Source: Roseiarcus sp963822215
Lineage (GTDB): Bacteria > Pseudomonadota > Alphaproteobacteria > Rhizobiales > Beijerinckiaceae
Reading direction: 5' to 3'
NCBI GenBank assembly: GCA_963822215.1
Contig: CAWGGX010000010.1
Span: 1-64,000 of the forward strand
Length of the DNA stretch: 64,000 bases
The stretch's first letter is position 1; every line of letters starts with the position of its first letter. Of the stretch, positions 17,505-26,836 are shown piece after piece. The notes beneath the pieces are model-generated. The model was given only the letters and a program-made list of their open reading frames with translations, ran no database searches and was not told the DNA's origin. The translations under genes were made by a program, and so were the position numbers.

Positions 17505-19552
17505 ATGGCCAAAAAGGACGAGGCAAAGGGCGAAGGCGAAGCCGCGGCCGTGGAGACAACGGACAGCCCCCTTCTCGATCTGACCGACGCCGCCGTCAAG
17601 CGGCTGCTCAAGCTCGCCAAGAAGCGCGGCTGGGTCACCCAGGACGAGCTGAATGCCGTCCTGCCGTCGGAAGAGATTTCGTCCGACCAGATCGAGGACA
17701 TGAACGCGATGCTTAGCGAGATGGGCATCAACGTCGTCGATAGCGAGGATGCGGAAGAGGCCGAGAAGGAAAGCGCCGACACCCCCGAGGACGAGGAGAG
17801 CGAGGGCGGCGAACTCGTCGAGACGAGCCGCTCGACCGCGGTCGCGACCCGGACTTCGGAGCCGAGCGAGCGCACCGACGACCCGGTGCGCATGTACCTG
17901 CGCGAGATGGGCTCGGTCGAGCTCCTGTCGCGCGAGGGCGAAATCGCCATCGCCAAGCGCATCGAGGCGGGCCGCGAGGCGATGATCGCGGGCTTGTGCG
18001 AGAGTCCGCTGACCTTCCAGGCGATCATCATCTGGCGGGACGAGCTGAACGAGGCCAAGATCCTGCTGCGCGACATCATCGATCTCGAGGCGTCCTACAC
18101 CGGGCCGGACGGCAAGAAGCCGCCGAAGGTCGACTACACCGCGCCCGGCGCCCCCCCGCGCCGAACCCGGTGCGCGACCGGCTCGCGCCGGCGACCGCGC
18201 CGGCCGCGCCGCCGGAAGGCTTTGAGGGCGAGGGCGGCGCCGTGCCGGCCGACAGCTTCGAGGACGAGGACGATCTCGAGAACTCGATGTCGCTCTCCGC
18301 CATGGAGGCGGACCTCAAGCCGCGCGTGCTGGCGACCTTCGACCGCATCGCCGAGGCCTACAAGAAGCTGCGCCGGCTGCAGGACCAGAACGTCGAGAAC
18401 AAGCTGAGAAGCGAGTCGCTCTCCCCGGCGCAGGAGCGCAAGTACAAGGCGCTGAAGAAGGAGATCGTCACCGACGTCAAGTCGCTGTCGCTCAATCAGA
18501 ACCGCATCGACGCGCTGGTGGAGCAGCTCTACGACATCAACAAGCGGCTGATCAGCCTCGATGTGCGCCTGATGCGCATGGCGGAGGCGCACCGCATCAG
18601 CCGCGAGGATTTCCTGCGCAACTACCAGAACTCGGAGCTCGATCCGAAGTGGCTGTTGCGCGTCTCGAAGCTGACGACCCGCGGCTGGAAGGAATTCATC
18701 GCGATCGACAAGACCGGGATCAAGGACATCCGCGCCGAGATCCAGTCGCTCGCCCAGGAGACGGGCCTCGAGATCCAGGAGTTCCGCAACCTGGTCCAGA
18801 TGGTGCAGAAGGGCGAGCGCGAGGCGCGTCAGGCCAAGAAAGAGATGGTCGAGGCGAACCTGAGGCTCGTCATCTCGATCGCCAAGAAATACACCAACCG
18901 CGGCCTGCAGTTCCTCGATCTGATCCAGGAAGGCAACATCGGCCTGATGAAGGCGGTCGACAAGTTCGAGTACCGCCGCGGCTATAAGTTCTCGACCTAC
19001 GCGACCTGGTGGATCCGGCAGGCGATCACCCGCTCGATCGCCGACCAGGCGCGGACGATCCGCATCCCTGTCCACATGATCGAGACGATCAACAAGATCG
19101 TGCGCACCTCGCGCCAGATGCTGCACGAGATCGGCCGCGAGCCGACGCCGGAAGAGCTCAGCGAAAAGCTGGCGATGCCGCTCGAGAAGGTTCGCAAGGT
19201 CTTGAAGATCGCCAAGGAGCCGATCAGCCTCGAGACGCCGATCGGCGACGAGGAGGATTCCCACCTCGGCGACTTCATCGAGGACAAGAACGCGGTGCTG
19301 CCGATCGACGCGGCGATCCAGTCGAACCTGCGCGAAACCACCACGAGGGTGCTCGCTTCCCTCACCCCGCGCGAGGAGCGCGTGCTGCGCATGCGCTTCG
19401 GCATCGGCATGAACACCGACCACACGCTCGAAGAGGTCGGCCAGCAGTTCTCGGTCACCCGCGAGCGCATTCGCCAGATCGAGGCCAAGGCGCTACGCAA
19501 GCTCAAGCACCCGAGCAGGTCGCGGAAGCTGCGGAGCTTCTTGGACAACTGA
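17505..19552 (+). CDS. rpoD: Housekeeping sigma-70 factor RpoD, with a one-base frameshift
   Basis: The first half reads from ATG 17505 and the second half from another frame. They join at a run of seven Cs (18151-18157). Adding one C gives a continuous 682-residue protein. Before the run are region 1.1 (RLLKLAKKRGWVTQDELNA) and region 1.2 (DPVRMYLREMG). After it come the non-conserved region, 2.1-2.4 (YATWWIRQAITRSIADQART), 3 and 4 (LEEVGQQFSVTRERIRQIEA). The protein directs RNA polymerase to housekeeping promoters and is essential, so a sequencing or assembly error in the homopolymer is most likely. Slippage-tolerant expression is a less likely alternative. The shifted site lies in the acidic linker between regions 1.2 and 2, where an in-frame length change would be harmless. 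Confidence 0.93.
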
Positions 19553-19596
19553 GTCTCGGGTTCGGGGCGCTAGCGCGTCCGGCGATCACGTGGAAG

Positions 19597-19721
19597 CGTC
19601 ATTGCGAGGAGCCGTAGGGCGTCGATAGACGGCCGTCTATCAACCGGCTTCGGCGACGAAGCCATCCATAACGCCGCCGCGCCCTGTGACATGGATTGCT
19701 TCGCTGACGGTGGCAATGACG
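19597..19721. repeat. REP-like inverted repeat, second copy
   Basis: CGTCATTGCGAGGAGCC on the left and GGATTGCTTCGCTGAC...GGCAATGACG on the right form an imperfect hairpin of the same type as 10546-10694. Its interior includes GTCGATAGACGGCCGTCTAT, itself a small palindrome. It lies between the convergent rpoD and lysR genes, in a 340-bp stretch with no gene. Confidence 0.75.
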
Positions 19722-19894
19722 GTTCCAGGCAAGAGCCGAGCGCTGTAGGGGTTCGATCAAGCACTCGGCCCCCGACCGGCAATGGCGCAGATGCTCGGGG
19801 AGCGGGCTTCGGTCGATTGCGCGGAGTGGGCCGAAGAGAGCGGGCGCTCAAACCCGAGCATGTACGCGTGGACACCGCCCGAATCGGTCATTCC

Positions 19895-20806
19895 TCAACC
19901 CGGCAGGTTCGGAAAGAGGATCGGCGACGCCTGCACGGCGAATTCCTTGAATAAGCGGTATGGCTTGGACAGGTGGCGGCTCGCGACATGGACGAGGAAG
20001 AGCTCGCGCGCGCGAAAGCGCCAGTCGGGCATGACCTCAACGAGGCGGCCGTCCTCGACGAGTGTCGGCTGGACGACCGGAGGAAGCTCGCCGATACCGG
20101 CTCCGGCGACCAGCGCAGGCGCCAAGCCTGAGAAGTCGTTCATCGAGAGGCAAGGCTCGAAGGTCAATGTCTCCTGGTCCCTCCCGTTCTTGTGCAGGAA
20201 GGTCCAGCTGTTCTCCGGCTTCCAGTAGGAGAAGGCCAGGAGCCGGTGCGCGAGCAAGTCTTGCGGCTTCTGAGGCGACTCCCGCCCTTTCAGGTAGGAC
20301 GGACTCGCCACCAGCCGATGGCGGTAAGTTAAGATCCGCCGCGCGACGAGGCGGGAATCTTTGAGTGGGCCAAGGCGGAACGCCAGGTCGAACCCTTCGG
20401 CGATAAGATCAACCATCCGCTCCGTCACCAGAATGTGGACTCGGACGTTGGGATAGGAGTCCTGAAACGCCGTGACCAGAGGTGTCAGCAGCGTGTCGGA
20501 GACGCTCGGCATCGCCGAAAGGTGGAGCGTCCCCGAGACATCCGCCAGCCGGTTCGATACAATGCTTTCGACGGCCTCGCTGAGCTCGGCGTTGCGAACG
20601 GCGTGCTCAAGCACTTCCGCGCCGAGGTCCGTGAGCCGCAAGTTTCTGGTGGACCGCTCGATGAGGCGCACGCCGAGCTGATCCTCGAGCTCGGAGATGC
20701 GGCGGCTGACGGTCGAGATTGGCATTTTGAGGCGGCGAGCGGCCTCAGAGAAGCTGCCGGCCGAGACCACCTTCGCGAACACTGCAAGCGCGTTCAAATC
20801 GGCCAT
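19895..20806 (-). CDS. LysR-family transcriptional regulator
   Basis: A 303-residue LysR-type regulator. The N-terminal winged helix-turn-helix covers residues about 3-62 (LNALAVFAKVVSAGSFSEAA, LKMPISTVSRRISELEDQLG, LIERSTRNLRLTDLG). A periplasmic-binding-like effector domain follows. It is transcribed away from the DUF4440 and quinone-oxidoreductase genes, with 124 bp between the starts. This is the classic arrangement in which LysR controls the divergent operon. The sub-branch (VFAKVV..GSFS.AA) often regulates oxidoreductases of unknown substrate. Confidence 0.92.
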   Translation of the reverse strand: MADLNALAVFAKVVSAGSFSEAARRLKMPISTVSRRISELEDQLGVRLIERSTRNLRLTDLGAEVLEHAVRNAELSEAVESIVSNRLADVSGTLHLSAMPSVSDTLLTPLVTAFQDSYPNVRVHILVTERMVDLIAEGFDLAFRLGPLKDSRLVARRILTYRHRLVASPSYLKGRESPQKPQDLLAHRLLAFSYWKPENSWTFLHKNGRDQETLTFEPCLSMNDFSGLAPALVAGAGIGELPPVVQPTLVEDGRLVEVMPDWRFRARELFLVHVASRHLSKPYRLFKEFAVQASPILFPNLPG

Positions 20807-20930
20807 CGACGCCTCCCGGCGACCGGCGCGACGATCATTCCATTTTCAGCAAACTAATTTCTGACTTTGCCGGCTAAAACGCAAATCGACCTGCGGCTAG
20901 CTTTCCCGGCAGGAAAGCGAGGAGGCTTCG
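20807..20930. promoter_or_regulatory. Divergent promoter region of lysR and the DUF4440 operon
   Basis: 124 bp, locally AT-rich (CATTTTCAGCAAACTAATTT) in an otherwise GC-rich surrounding, as expected for promoters and a LysR T-N11-A site. GAGGAGG lies 5 bases before ATG 20931. The exact operator cannot be fixed by eye. Confidence 0.45.
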
Positions 20931-21398
20931 ATGCTTGCAGGTGGATCAGAAGCGGTTAGAGCGCCCTCCGACACACCGTCGCTCGCCGGCGGCGCCGCGG
21001 CGGACGACGAGAACGCGATTAGGGCCGTGATGGCGTCGTACAACGATGCGCTGAACCGGGGCTCGACCGACGCGGCGCTGGCGCTCTACGCCGAGGACGG
21101 CGTGTTCATGGCGCCCTATAGCGCGTCAGCGGTCGGCAGCGACGCGGTGCGCAAGGCCTACGACGCGGTCTTCCGTGAATTGAAGTTCAACGTCAGGTTC
21201 ACGATCGCCGAGGTCGTAGTGATTGCGCCGAGCTGGGCCTATGTGCGGACGAATTCCGCCGGGACGACCGGCCAAGCCTCGACCGGCAAGACCACCGCCG
21301 AGGCCAATCAGGAGCTCTTCGTTTTCAGAAAGAATGGAGACGGCGAGTGGCGCATCGCACGCTACAGCTTCTCGCCGACGAATCCGCCCGCTGCGTAA
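20931..21398 (+). CDS. SnoaL/DUF4440-like protein
   Basis: A 155-residue protein with an NTF2-like cone fold signature: ENAIRAVMASYNDALNRGST, ALYAEDGVFMAP, then the beta-sheet half AYVRTNSAG...NQELFVFRK and GEWRIARYSF. Members of this fold bind small molecules or act as isomerases; some are non-catalytic. There is no clear signal peptide. It is the first gene of the operon divergent from lysR and is 34 bp before the oxidoreductase, so a role in the same detoxification or catabolic step is plausible. Confidence 0.8.
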   Translation: MLAGGSEAVRAPSDTPSLAGGAAADDENAIRAVMASYNDALNRGSTDAALALYAEDGVFMAPYSASAVGSDAVRKAYDAVFRELKFNVRFTIAEVVVIAPSWAYVRTNSAGTTGQASTGKTTAEANQELFVFRKNGDGEWRIARYSFSPTNPPAA

Positions 21399-21432
21399 TG
21401 CGCAATGTGCATGCCATGAGGAGGATCAGGTC

Positions 21433-22341
21433 ATGAAAGCCGTCGTCATCCGCCAGTATGGCGGCCCAGAGGTGCTGGCGTACGTCGACGCTCCGGTTCC
21501 GAAAGTCGGGGATGGAGAGGTGTTGGTGCGAGTGGCTGCGGCCAGCATCAATCCGATCGACATCATGGAGCGATCGGGACTGATGAAGGACTTCAAGCCG
21601 ATCCGCTTCCCGGGCGTGCTCGGGTGGGATCTGTCGGGGACGGTCATCGAAGTCGCGCCAGGAATTGAGGGGATGGCGCCGGGCGACAGGGTGCTTGCGT
21701 GGGCGTACCACACCTACGCCGAGCTGTGCTCGGTGAAGGCGGAGCTTCTCGCGAAAGTTCCAGACGATCTCGACCTTGTCGAAGCCGCCGCGTTGCCGCT
21801 CGTCACCACCACAGGCAGCGAACTGATCTCCGTCGCGGCCGGAGTCAAGGCTGGACAGACGGTGCTCGTCTCCGGCGCATTCGGCGGAGTCGGCCGCTCG
21901 GCTGTGTTTGCCGCGAAGGAGCGAGGAGCGAATGTCACGGCCGGCGTCCTTAAGAAGCAACTGACCGCGGCCAACAATCTCGGTGCCGACGAGGTCGTCG
22001 CGCTCGACGACGAAGGCGCGATGAAGGCCCTCGCGCCGGTGGACGTCGTCGCCAACGCGGTGCGCGGCAAGACGGCGGAACAGTTGATCGCGAAGGTGAA
22101 GCCGGGCGGGATCTTTGCTTCCGTGACCGGGGCGCCCGCGAATGCCAAGAACTATCCATCTGTAAAGGTCGTCGCCTTCGTCTCTAAGCAGGACGCAGGA
22201 ACTGTGCGCCACATGGCTGAGGCTGTCGCCGCCGGCGAGCTCGTCATTCCGATCGATCGAAGACTGCCTCTCAGCAGCGCCGCGGAAGGTCACGCGCTCG
22301 TGGGAAACGGCGGAACAGGCAAAGTATTGCTAGTGCCTTAA
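21433..22341 (+). CDS. NADP-dependent zinc-free alcohol/quinone oxidoreductase
   Basis: A 302-residue medium-chain dehydrogenase/reductase of the QOR type. It has the N-terminal GroES-like fold (MKAVVIRQYGGPEVLAYVDA), substrate-side segment INPIDIMERSG, and Rossmann half with the nucleotide-binding glycines in VLVSGAFGGVGRSAVFAAKE. There are no catalytic zinc cysteines. It probably reduces quinones or other alpha,beta-unsaturated carbonyls with NADPH. AGGA lies 8 bases before ATG 21433. It is the second gene of the LysR-divergent operon. Confidence 0.9.
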   Translation: MKAVVIRQYGGPEVLAYVDAPVPKVGDGEVLVRVAAASINPIDIMERSGLMKDFKPIRFPGVLGWDLSGTVIEVAPGIEGMAPGDRVLAWAYHTYAELCSVKAELLAKVPDDLDLVEAAALPLVTTTGSELISVAAGVKAGQTVLVSGAFGGVGRSAVFAAKERGANVTAGVLKKQLTAANNLGADEVVALDDEGAMKALAPVDVVANAVRGKTAEQLIAKVKPGGIFASVTGAPANAKNYPSVKVVAFVSKQDAGTVRHMAEAVAAGELVIPIDRRLPLSSAAEGHALVGNGGTGKVLLVP

Positions 22342-22444
22342 CGACGGTGGCCTCTCCAGCGCAAAACAGGATCGCGGCGATCGGCGCAAGTCATCGGCGC
22401 GCCGATGGGCCGGTCTACAGCGTATTCGAGGTGCTTTGAGAGTC

Positions 22445-23221
22445 ATGACGAACGTTTATGTTTCGCTCGGCGTCGGCGTCCTGACGTTCGGCGTGGGCGT
22501 GCTCGGGCTCTATCTGCAGCGGCTCTTGCCGGAGCGCCACATGTCGGCGGGCTCGCGCGACATGATCGTTGCGGTAATGGGACTCTTGAGCCTGCTTCTG
22601 GCCCTTGTGCTGGGAACGCTGGTCGGCTCCGCGTACAGCTTCTTCGCCAGCCAGAAGGCCGACGTCGAAGCGTTCTGCGCCCAGTCGCTCCAGTTGGATC
22701 TGGCCTTCCGCCAATACGGCCCCGAGACCGAGCCGCTGCGCCAAGCACTTGGGAGCTCGATGCAGGAGGCTTTGGAGGCGATCGAGGGCGACACCGAAGC
22801 ATACCGGCGTCATTTCGAGCTCGGCGGCTACATGGCGAAGTTCGAGAAATGGAACAATGCGCTCTCGTCCCTCACGCCCCACACGCCGGTCCAGACACAG
22901 CTGATTTCGTCCATGACCGCGAACTCGCAGGCTTTCCAGAAGACCCGGCTGCTCATGTCCCTGGAGCTCGCGAGCTCGATCTCCTGGCCGTTGATCGGCA
23001 TCGTCGTGTCGTGGGCGATGCTCCTTTTCTTCGGCTTCGGCGTCATGTCCCGTCTCAACGCAACGAGCGTAGGCGCGCTCGCATTCGGCTCATTCGCGGT
23101 CGCGACCGCGATCTTCCTGATCCTCGAGCTGAACCAGCCGTTCTCCGGCCTTTTCCGCATCCCCGCCGCCTCCATCGAACAGGCGATCGGGGTTTTGACC
23201 GAGAAGCCGGCAGGAGGTTGA
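22445..23221 (+). CDS. DUF4239 (bestrophin-like) membrane protein
   Basis: A 258-residue protein with two N-terminal membrane helices (about 5-25 and 40-65), a cytoplasmic helical middle (SFFASQKADVEAFCAQSLQL and on), and two C-terminal helices (about 180-235). This two-plus-two layout and sequence match DUF4239, a family distantly related to bestrophin channels; function unknown. ATG 22445 was preferred over the earlier TTG. It sits alone, 103 bp after the oxidoreductase. Confidence 0.75.
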   Translation: MTNVYVSLGVGVLTFGVGVLGLYLQRLLPERHMSAGSRDMIVAVMGLLSLLLALVLGTLVGSAYSFFASQKADVEAFCAQSLQLDLAFRQYGPETEPLRQALGSSMQEALEAIEGDTEAYRRHFELGGYMAKFEKWNNALSSLTPHTPVQTQLISSMTANSQAFQKTRLLMSLELASSISWPLIGIVVSWAMLLFFGFGVMSRLNATSVGALAFGSFAVATAIFLILELNQPFSGLFRIPAASIEQAIGVLTEKPAGG

Positions 23222-23616
23222 GTGGTGGATTTGTGTGGGGTCCGGAGATCGGCGCAACGAACGTCCGAGAACGTCCCGAGGATCGAGGAACTTGGTGTGG
23301 CGTCATCATGGAAGTTGCCGCACCACAGAAATGGCGCCGCAGATCCTGGTCAGCGACGAGGAACGACGGTTCGGGGCACTGAGTCGCCTTCCGCCTAAGG
23401 CAGTTTTCTGACGGCCTGCGTCCGTACCGGGATTGATCGGCAAGGTGAGCAACGGGTCGACTCCGTCCGTCTGTCGAGCGGACTACGGGGCGCCAGAAGA
23501 AAGATTCTCACCACGAGGCGACGACCGGCTTCGCCGCGACGACCGCTCGTCTTCGCCGCGTCGGCGCGGCGTGCTAGAGTTCCTCTTCGGAGAAGGGGCC
23601 GGCGATGGAGGACACA
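23222..23616. other. Intergenic region, no gene seen
   Basis: About 395 bp between DUF4239 and the stress-protein gene. I see no frame with family similarity and no clear repeat or RNA. The last 60 bp must hold the promoter of the stress-protein gene. Confidence 0.5.
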
Positions 23617-24384
23617 ATGGCTTACAAGGACATTCTGGTCTATCTGGACCCGACCGCCGAATCGATGGAGCGGCTCAAATTCGCCATCGGTCTCGCCAAG
23701 GCGAACCGCGCGAGGCTCATCGGCGTCGACGCGAGCGCGGCCACCGGCGTCTTGGCCGCCGACGAAGGGATCGTGACCGACAAAGAGTTCAAGGACTTGA
23801 CCCGGGAAGCCGGGCTCAAGGCCGTGTTCGTGCCGGGGGACAAACCGGGAGAAGGCGACGCCTTCACCCATTGTGTCGACCTCATCGTCGCTCCCGCGCC
23901 TGCCGGCGTGGCGCGCGATGTGGTGCGCCGCGCCACGCTCGACCGGGCGCTGGTCGAATCTGGGGCGCCTATGCTGATCATGCCGCCGGACTGGACCGGC
24001 GGAGCGCTGGGCCAGAACGTCGTGATCGCCTGGAACGGTGGACGCGAGGCCCTGCGCGCCGTCCACGACGCCATGCCGTTCCTCGAGAAGGCGCGCAAGG
24101 TCACCGTGTTCTGCTTCTCGTCGCGCCCCAGCGACTTGCGCGCCTCGGCTGAGATGCTCGTCGAGCATCTCGAGGCGCACGGCGTCGGCGCGCATATCTC
24201 CGACTGGACCAACACCGGCGATCTCACCGCGATCGAGGCCTTGTTCGCCAGCCTCGACACCCAGGACGCGGATCTCATCGTCGCCGGCGCCTTCGGCCAT
24301 TCGCGGCTTTATGAAGGCGTGTTCGGCGGCGTCAGCCTCGACCTCATCCGCCAGCAATCGCTTCCCGTGCTGATGTCGCACTAA
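23617..24384 (+). CDS. Tandem universal stress protein (UspA)
   Basis: A 255-residue protein made of two Usp domains. The first (about 1-120, YKDILVYLDPTAESMERLKF) is degenerate. The second (about 125-255) keeps the nucleotide-binding pattern G-x2-G-x9-G (GAFGHSRLYEGVFGGVS). Usp proteins aid survival under starvation, oxidative or membrane stress. ATG 23617 has GGAGG 5 bases before it; the in-frame ATG four codons earlier (23605) is the alternative. It is monocistronic. Confidence 0.88.
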   Translation: MAYKDILVYLDPTAESMERLKFAIGLAKANRARLIGVDASAATGVLAADEGIVTDKEFKDLTREAGLKAVFVPGDKPGEGDAFTHCVDLIVAPAPAGVARDVVRRATLDRALVESGAPMLIMPPDWTGGALGQNVVIAWNGGREALRAVHDAMPFLEKARKVTVFCFSSRPSDLRASAEMLVEHLEAHGVGAHISDWTNTGDLTAIEALFASLDTQDADLIVAGAFGHSRLYEGVFGGVSLDLIRQQSLPVLMSH

Positions 24385-24517
24385 GGCCGCGGTCGGGCGG
24401 CGGCCACTCATCCGACCGGCCACAAGGGCGCGTTCCCCCCGTGGGGAAGGGAATTCTGGCCGCGCCTTACAACCCGGTCGCGCCCGGTTGGCGCCCCCGA
24501 TTTCGCCCGCCTGTTCT

Positions 24518-24700
24518 TTCCCTGTTCCGCGTCGGAAACGCCTGATAATTCCCTGTTCCGGTCGTTTGAAATTCCCTGTTCCGCGCCCGCTACGGCCCGC
24601 AACCGGCGCGTTGCGAAGCCGGCAACGCCATGACATTTCATGGCTTTCCGGAACGGAGCGCTGACCGCGGCGCAAGAAAATTCCCTGCTAGCAGGGAATT
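24518..24700. repeat. Repeats of TTCCCTGTTCC plus a perfect 22-bp palindrome
   Basis: TTCCCTGTTCC occurs at 24518-24528, 24549-24559 and 24572-24582. The palindrome at 24679-24700 has its centre at CTGCTAGCAG and is flanked on each side by AATTCC/GGAATT. The shared core AATTCCCTG links the direct repeats to the palindrome arms. The cluster lies between the convergent usp and mmcB genes. I recall similar AATTCCCTGTT clusters between genes in other Hyphomicrobiales but know no function. Confidence 0.7.
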
Positions 24701-24746
24701 CGGATCGGCGGCGGCGGACCCGAGAGCGAGAGGATCTTGGGCCCCT

Positions 24747-25223
24747 CTAAAAGTCGGGCGGCCCGTGCGGGTCGGCGAGGCGGTGAAGCCGGTCCGCGGC
24801 CGCCAGGGCAAAGCGGAGCAGCAGCGCTCGCCGGGTCGCTGAGGCCATCCGCCTGCATTCCGCCTCGCGCAGGACCTCGGCGCCGTAGGGGTCCGCCATG
24901 ATCAGCCCGGCCTCGGCCGGCATGATCGCGGCGGGCGTCGCTGCTGAAATCGCGAAATAGAGCCGATCGCAGGCGACGAGATAGTCGCGCCATTTCCGGT
25001 CCGCCCTCAGGTCGGCGGGCGACGATTTGACCTCGATGATCAGCACCTCCGCCTCGCCGTTGACGGCGACGATGTCGGCGCGCCGACCGTCGATCAGGGG
25101 CAGCTCGGTCACGCTGGAGAAGCCCCGCGCCCTCAAAAACCGCCGCACGCCGCGCGAGATCATCAGGGCCGTCTCGGACTGGCGGCCGTCGGCAGGGAAA
25201 GCAAGTTCGTTCGCCATCGTCAT
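24747..25223 (-). CDS. mmcB: MmcB-family DNA repair protein
   Basis: A 158-residue protein with a restriction-endonuclease-like fold. The acidic and lysine residues stand in RADIVAVNGEAEVLIIEVKS (D...E.K), the pattern of PD-(D/E)xK nucleases, followed by RKWRDYLVACDRLYFAI. It matches MmcB, a DNA-repair protein induced by damage in alphaproteobacteria. The start ATG 25223 overlaps the stop of the GMC oxidoreductase in ATGA, so it is translated as the last gene of the dpp operon. That position is odd for a repair gene. Confidence 0.85.
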   Translation of the reverse strand: MTMANELAFPADGRQSETALMISRGVRRFLRARGFSSVTELPLIDGRRADIVAVNGEAEVLIIEVKSSPADLRADRKWRDYLVACDRLYFAISAATPAAIMPAEAGLIMADPYGAEVLREAECRRMASATRRALLLRFALAAADRLHRLADPHGPPDF

Positions 25224-26836
25224 CGCGCCTTCGCGTCGGCCAGGATCATTTCCGCCGCCCGCTCCGCGATCATCATGGTCGGCGCCGCGGTGTTGCCCGA
25301 GACGATCCGCGGCATGACCGAGGCGTCGACAACCCTGAGGCGCGGAACGCCGATCACCCGCAGGCGAGCGTCGACGACAGCGAGCGGATCGTCGGGACGG
25401 CCCATCTTCGCCGTGCCGACCGGATGGAAGATCGTCGTACCGATGTCGCCGGCCGCTTTCGTCAGATCGTCCTCGCTCTGCAGCTCGGCGCCCGGCTTCC
25501 ATTCGGCTGGCCGATATCGGGCGAGCGCCGGGGCGCCCACGAGCCGGCGGGCGAGGCGGATCGAATCGACCGCGACGCGCTGGTCCTCGGGCGTCGAGAG
25601 ATAGTTGGGCCGGATCGCCGGCGCAGCGTGGGGGTCGGCGCTTGTCGCATGGGTCGATCCGACGCTGGTCGGCCGCAGATTGCAGACGCTGACGGTGATC
25701 GCCGGAAAATCGTGCAGCGGCTCGCCGAACCGGTCGAGCGACAGCGGCTGCACATGGAACTCGACATTAGCGGTCGCATACTCCGGCGACGATTTTGCGA
25801 ACAGGCCGAGTTGCGACGGCGCCATGGTGAGCGGCCCGCGGCGACGCAGCGCGTAGTCGAGGCCCATGAAGGCGCGTTTCACATAGGACTGATAATCGAC
25901 ATTGAGCGTGCGTGCGCCCGTGATCTGAAAGATCGTGCGGAGCTGCAGGTGGTCCTGCAGGTTTTCGCCGACGCCGGGCAGAGCGCGCCGCAATCGCGCG
26001 CCGATCGACTGCACGACCATTGGCCGGCCAAGGCCCGAGATTTCCAGGAGCCGGGGCGTTCCGATCGCGCCTGCTGAAAGCAGCACCTCGCGGCGCGCTC
26101 GGGCCTGGAACGGAGTCCCGCCCCTGACATAGGCAAGGCCAACCGCGCGCCCCTCCTCGAACAGGATGGTCTCTGCATGGGCGCGGTCGACAATGCGCAA
26201 ATTGGGGCGGCGCTGAATCGGTTTCAAGAAGGCGGTGGCGGCGCTCCAACGCCGGCCCCGCCGCTGGTTGACCTCGAAGTAGTCAGAGCCCTCGTTGTCG
26301 CCGCGGTTGAAGTCGTCGACTTTCGGAATGCCGATCTGGACGCCTGCGTCCCTGACCGCATCGAGAATAGGCCAGGACAACCGCTGCCGTTCGACCCGCC
26401 ATTCGCCACCCGCGCCGTGCCAGTCCGAGCCTCCGCCGTGGTGGTCTTCGTGGCTTAAGAAATAGGGCCGCACGTCGTCCCAGCTCCAGCCTTCGAGCCC
26501 GAGCTGGCGCCAGCCGTCGTAATCTGCCGCCTGCCCGCGCATGTAGATCATGCCGTTGATCGCCGAGCAGCCGCCGAGCGTCTTGCCGCGCGGATAGGCG
26601 ATGGCGCGGCCGTTGAGACCGGGCTCCTCCTCGGTGATGAACATCCAGTCTGCGTGCGGATTGTTGAGCGCGTAGAGATAGCCGACCGGGATATGCAGCC
26701 AGATCCAGTCGTCCTTGCCGCCGGCCTCGAGCAGAAGCACGCGATGGCGGGGGTCCGCTGTCAGCCGGTTAGCCAGCACGCAGCCGGCGGAGCCCGCGCC
26801 GACGACGATGTAATCGTAGGTGTCGGCCTCGCTCAC
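25220..26836 (-). CDS. GMC-family FAD oxidoreductase (choline dehydrogenase-like)
   Basis: A 538-residue flavoprotein. FAD-binding motif YDYIVVGAGSAGCVLANRL is at the N-terminus. GMC signature 1 is RGKTLGGCSAINGMIYMRG (about residue 80), signature 2 is GAIGTPRLLEISG (about 250), and the C-terminal catalytic His/Asn region reads GTTIFHPVGTAKMG...VSGNTAAPTMMIAE. It oxidises an alcohol to an aldehyde; the substrate is not predictable. GTG 26836 overlaps the dppF stop as GTGA. Being co-translated with a peptide transporter, it may act on an imported hydroxyl compound. Confidence 0.92.
   Translation of the reverse strand: MSEADTYDYIVVGAGSAGCVLANRLTADPRHRVLLLEAGGKDDWIWLHIPVGYLYALNNPHADWMFITEEEPGLNGRAIAYPRGKTLGGCSAINGMIYMRGQAADYDGWRQLGLEGWSWDDVRPYFLSHEDHHGGGSDWHGAGGEWRVERQRLSWPILDAVRDAGVQIGIPKVDDFNRGDNEGSDYFEVNQRRGRRWSAATAFLKPIQRRPNLRIVDRAHAETILFEEGRAVGLAYVRGGTPFQARARREVLLSAGAIGTPRLLEISGLGRPMVVQSIGARLRRALPGVGENLQDHLQLRTIFQITGARTLNVDYQSYVKRAFMGLDYALRRRGPLTMAPSQLGLFAKSSPEYATANVEFHVQPLSLDRFGEPLHDFPAITVSVCNLRPTSVGSTHATSADPHAAPAIRPNYLSTPEDQRVAVDSIRLARRLVGAPALARYRPAEWKPGAELQSEDDLTKAAGDIGTTIFHPVGTAKMGRPDDPLAVVDARLRVIGVPRLRVVDASVMPRIVSGNTAAPTMMIAERAAEMILADAKAR

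Noticed and set aside
18134..19423. 429-codon minus-strand frame opposite rpoD
   Set aside because: Low-complexity composition rich in D, L, R and V typical of antisense shadows; rpoD is unambiguous.
24518..24700. CRISPR or plasmid iterons
   Set aside because: Only three 11-bp repeats plus a palindrome; no spacers, no replication gene nearby.
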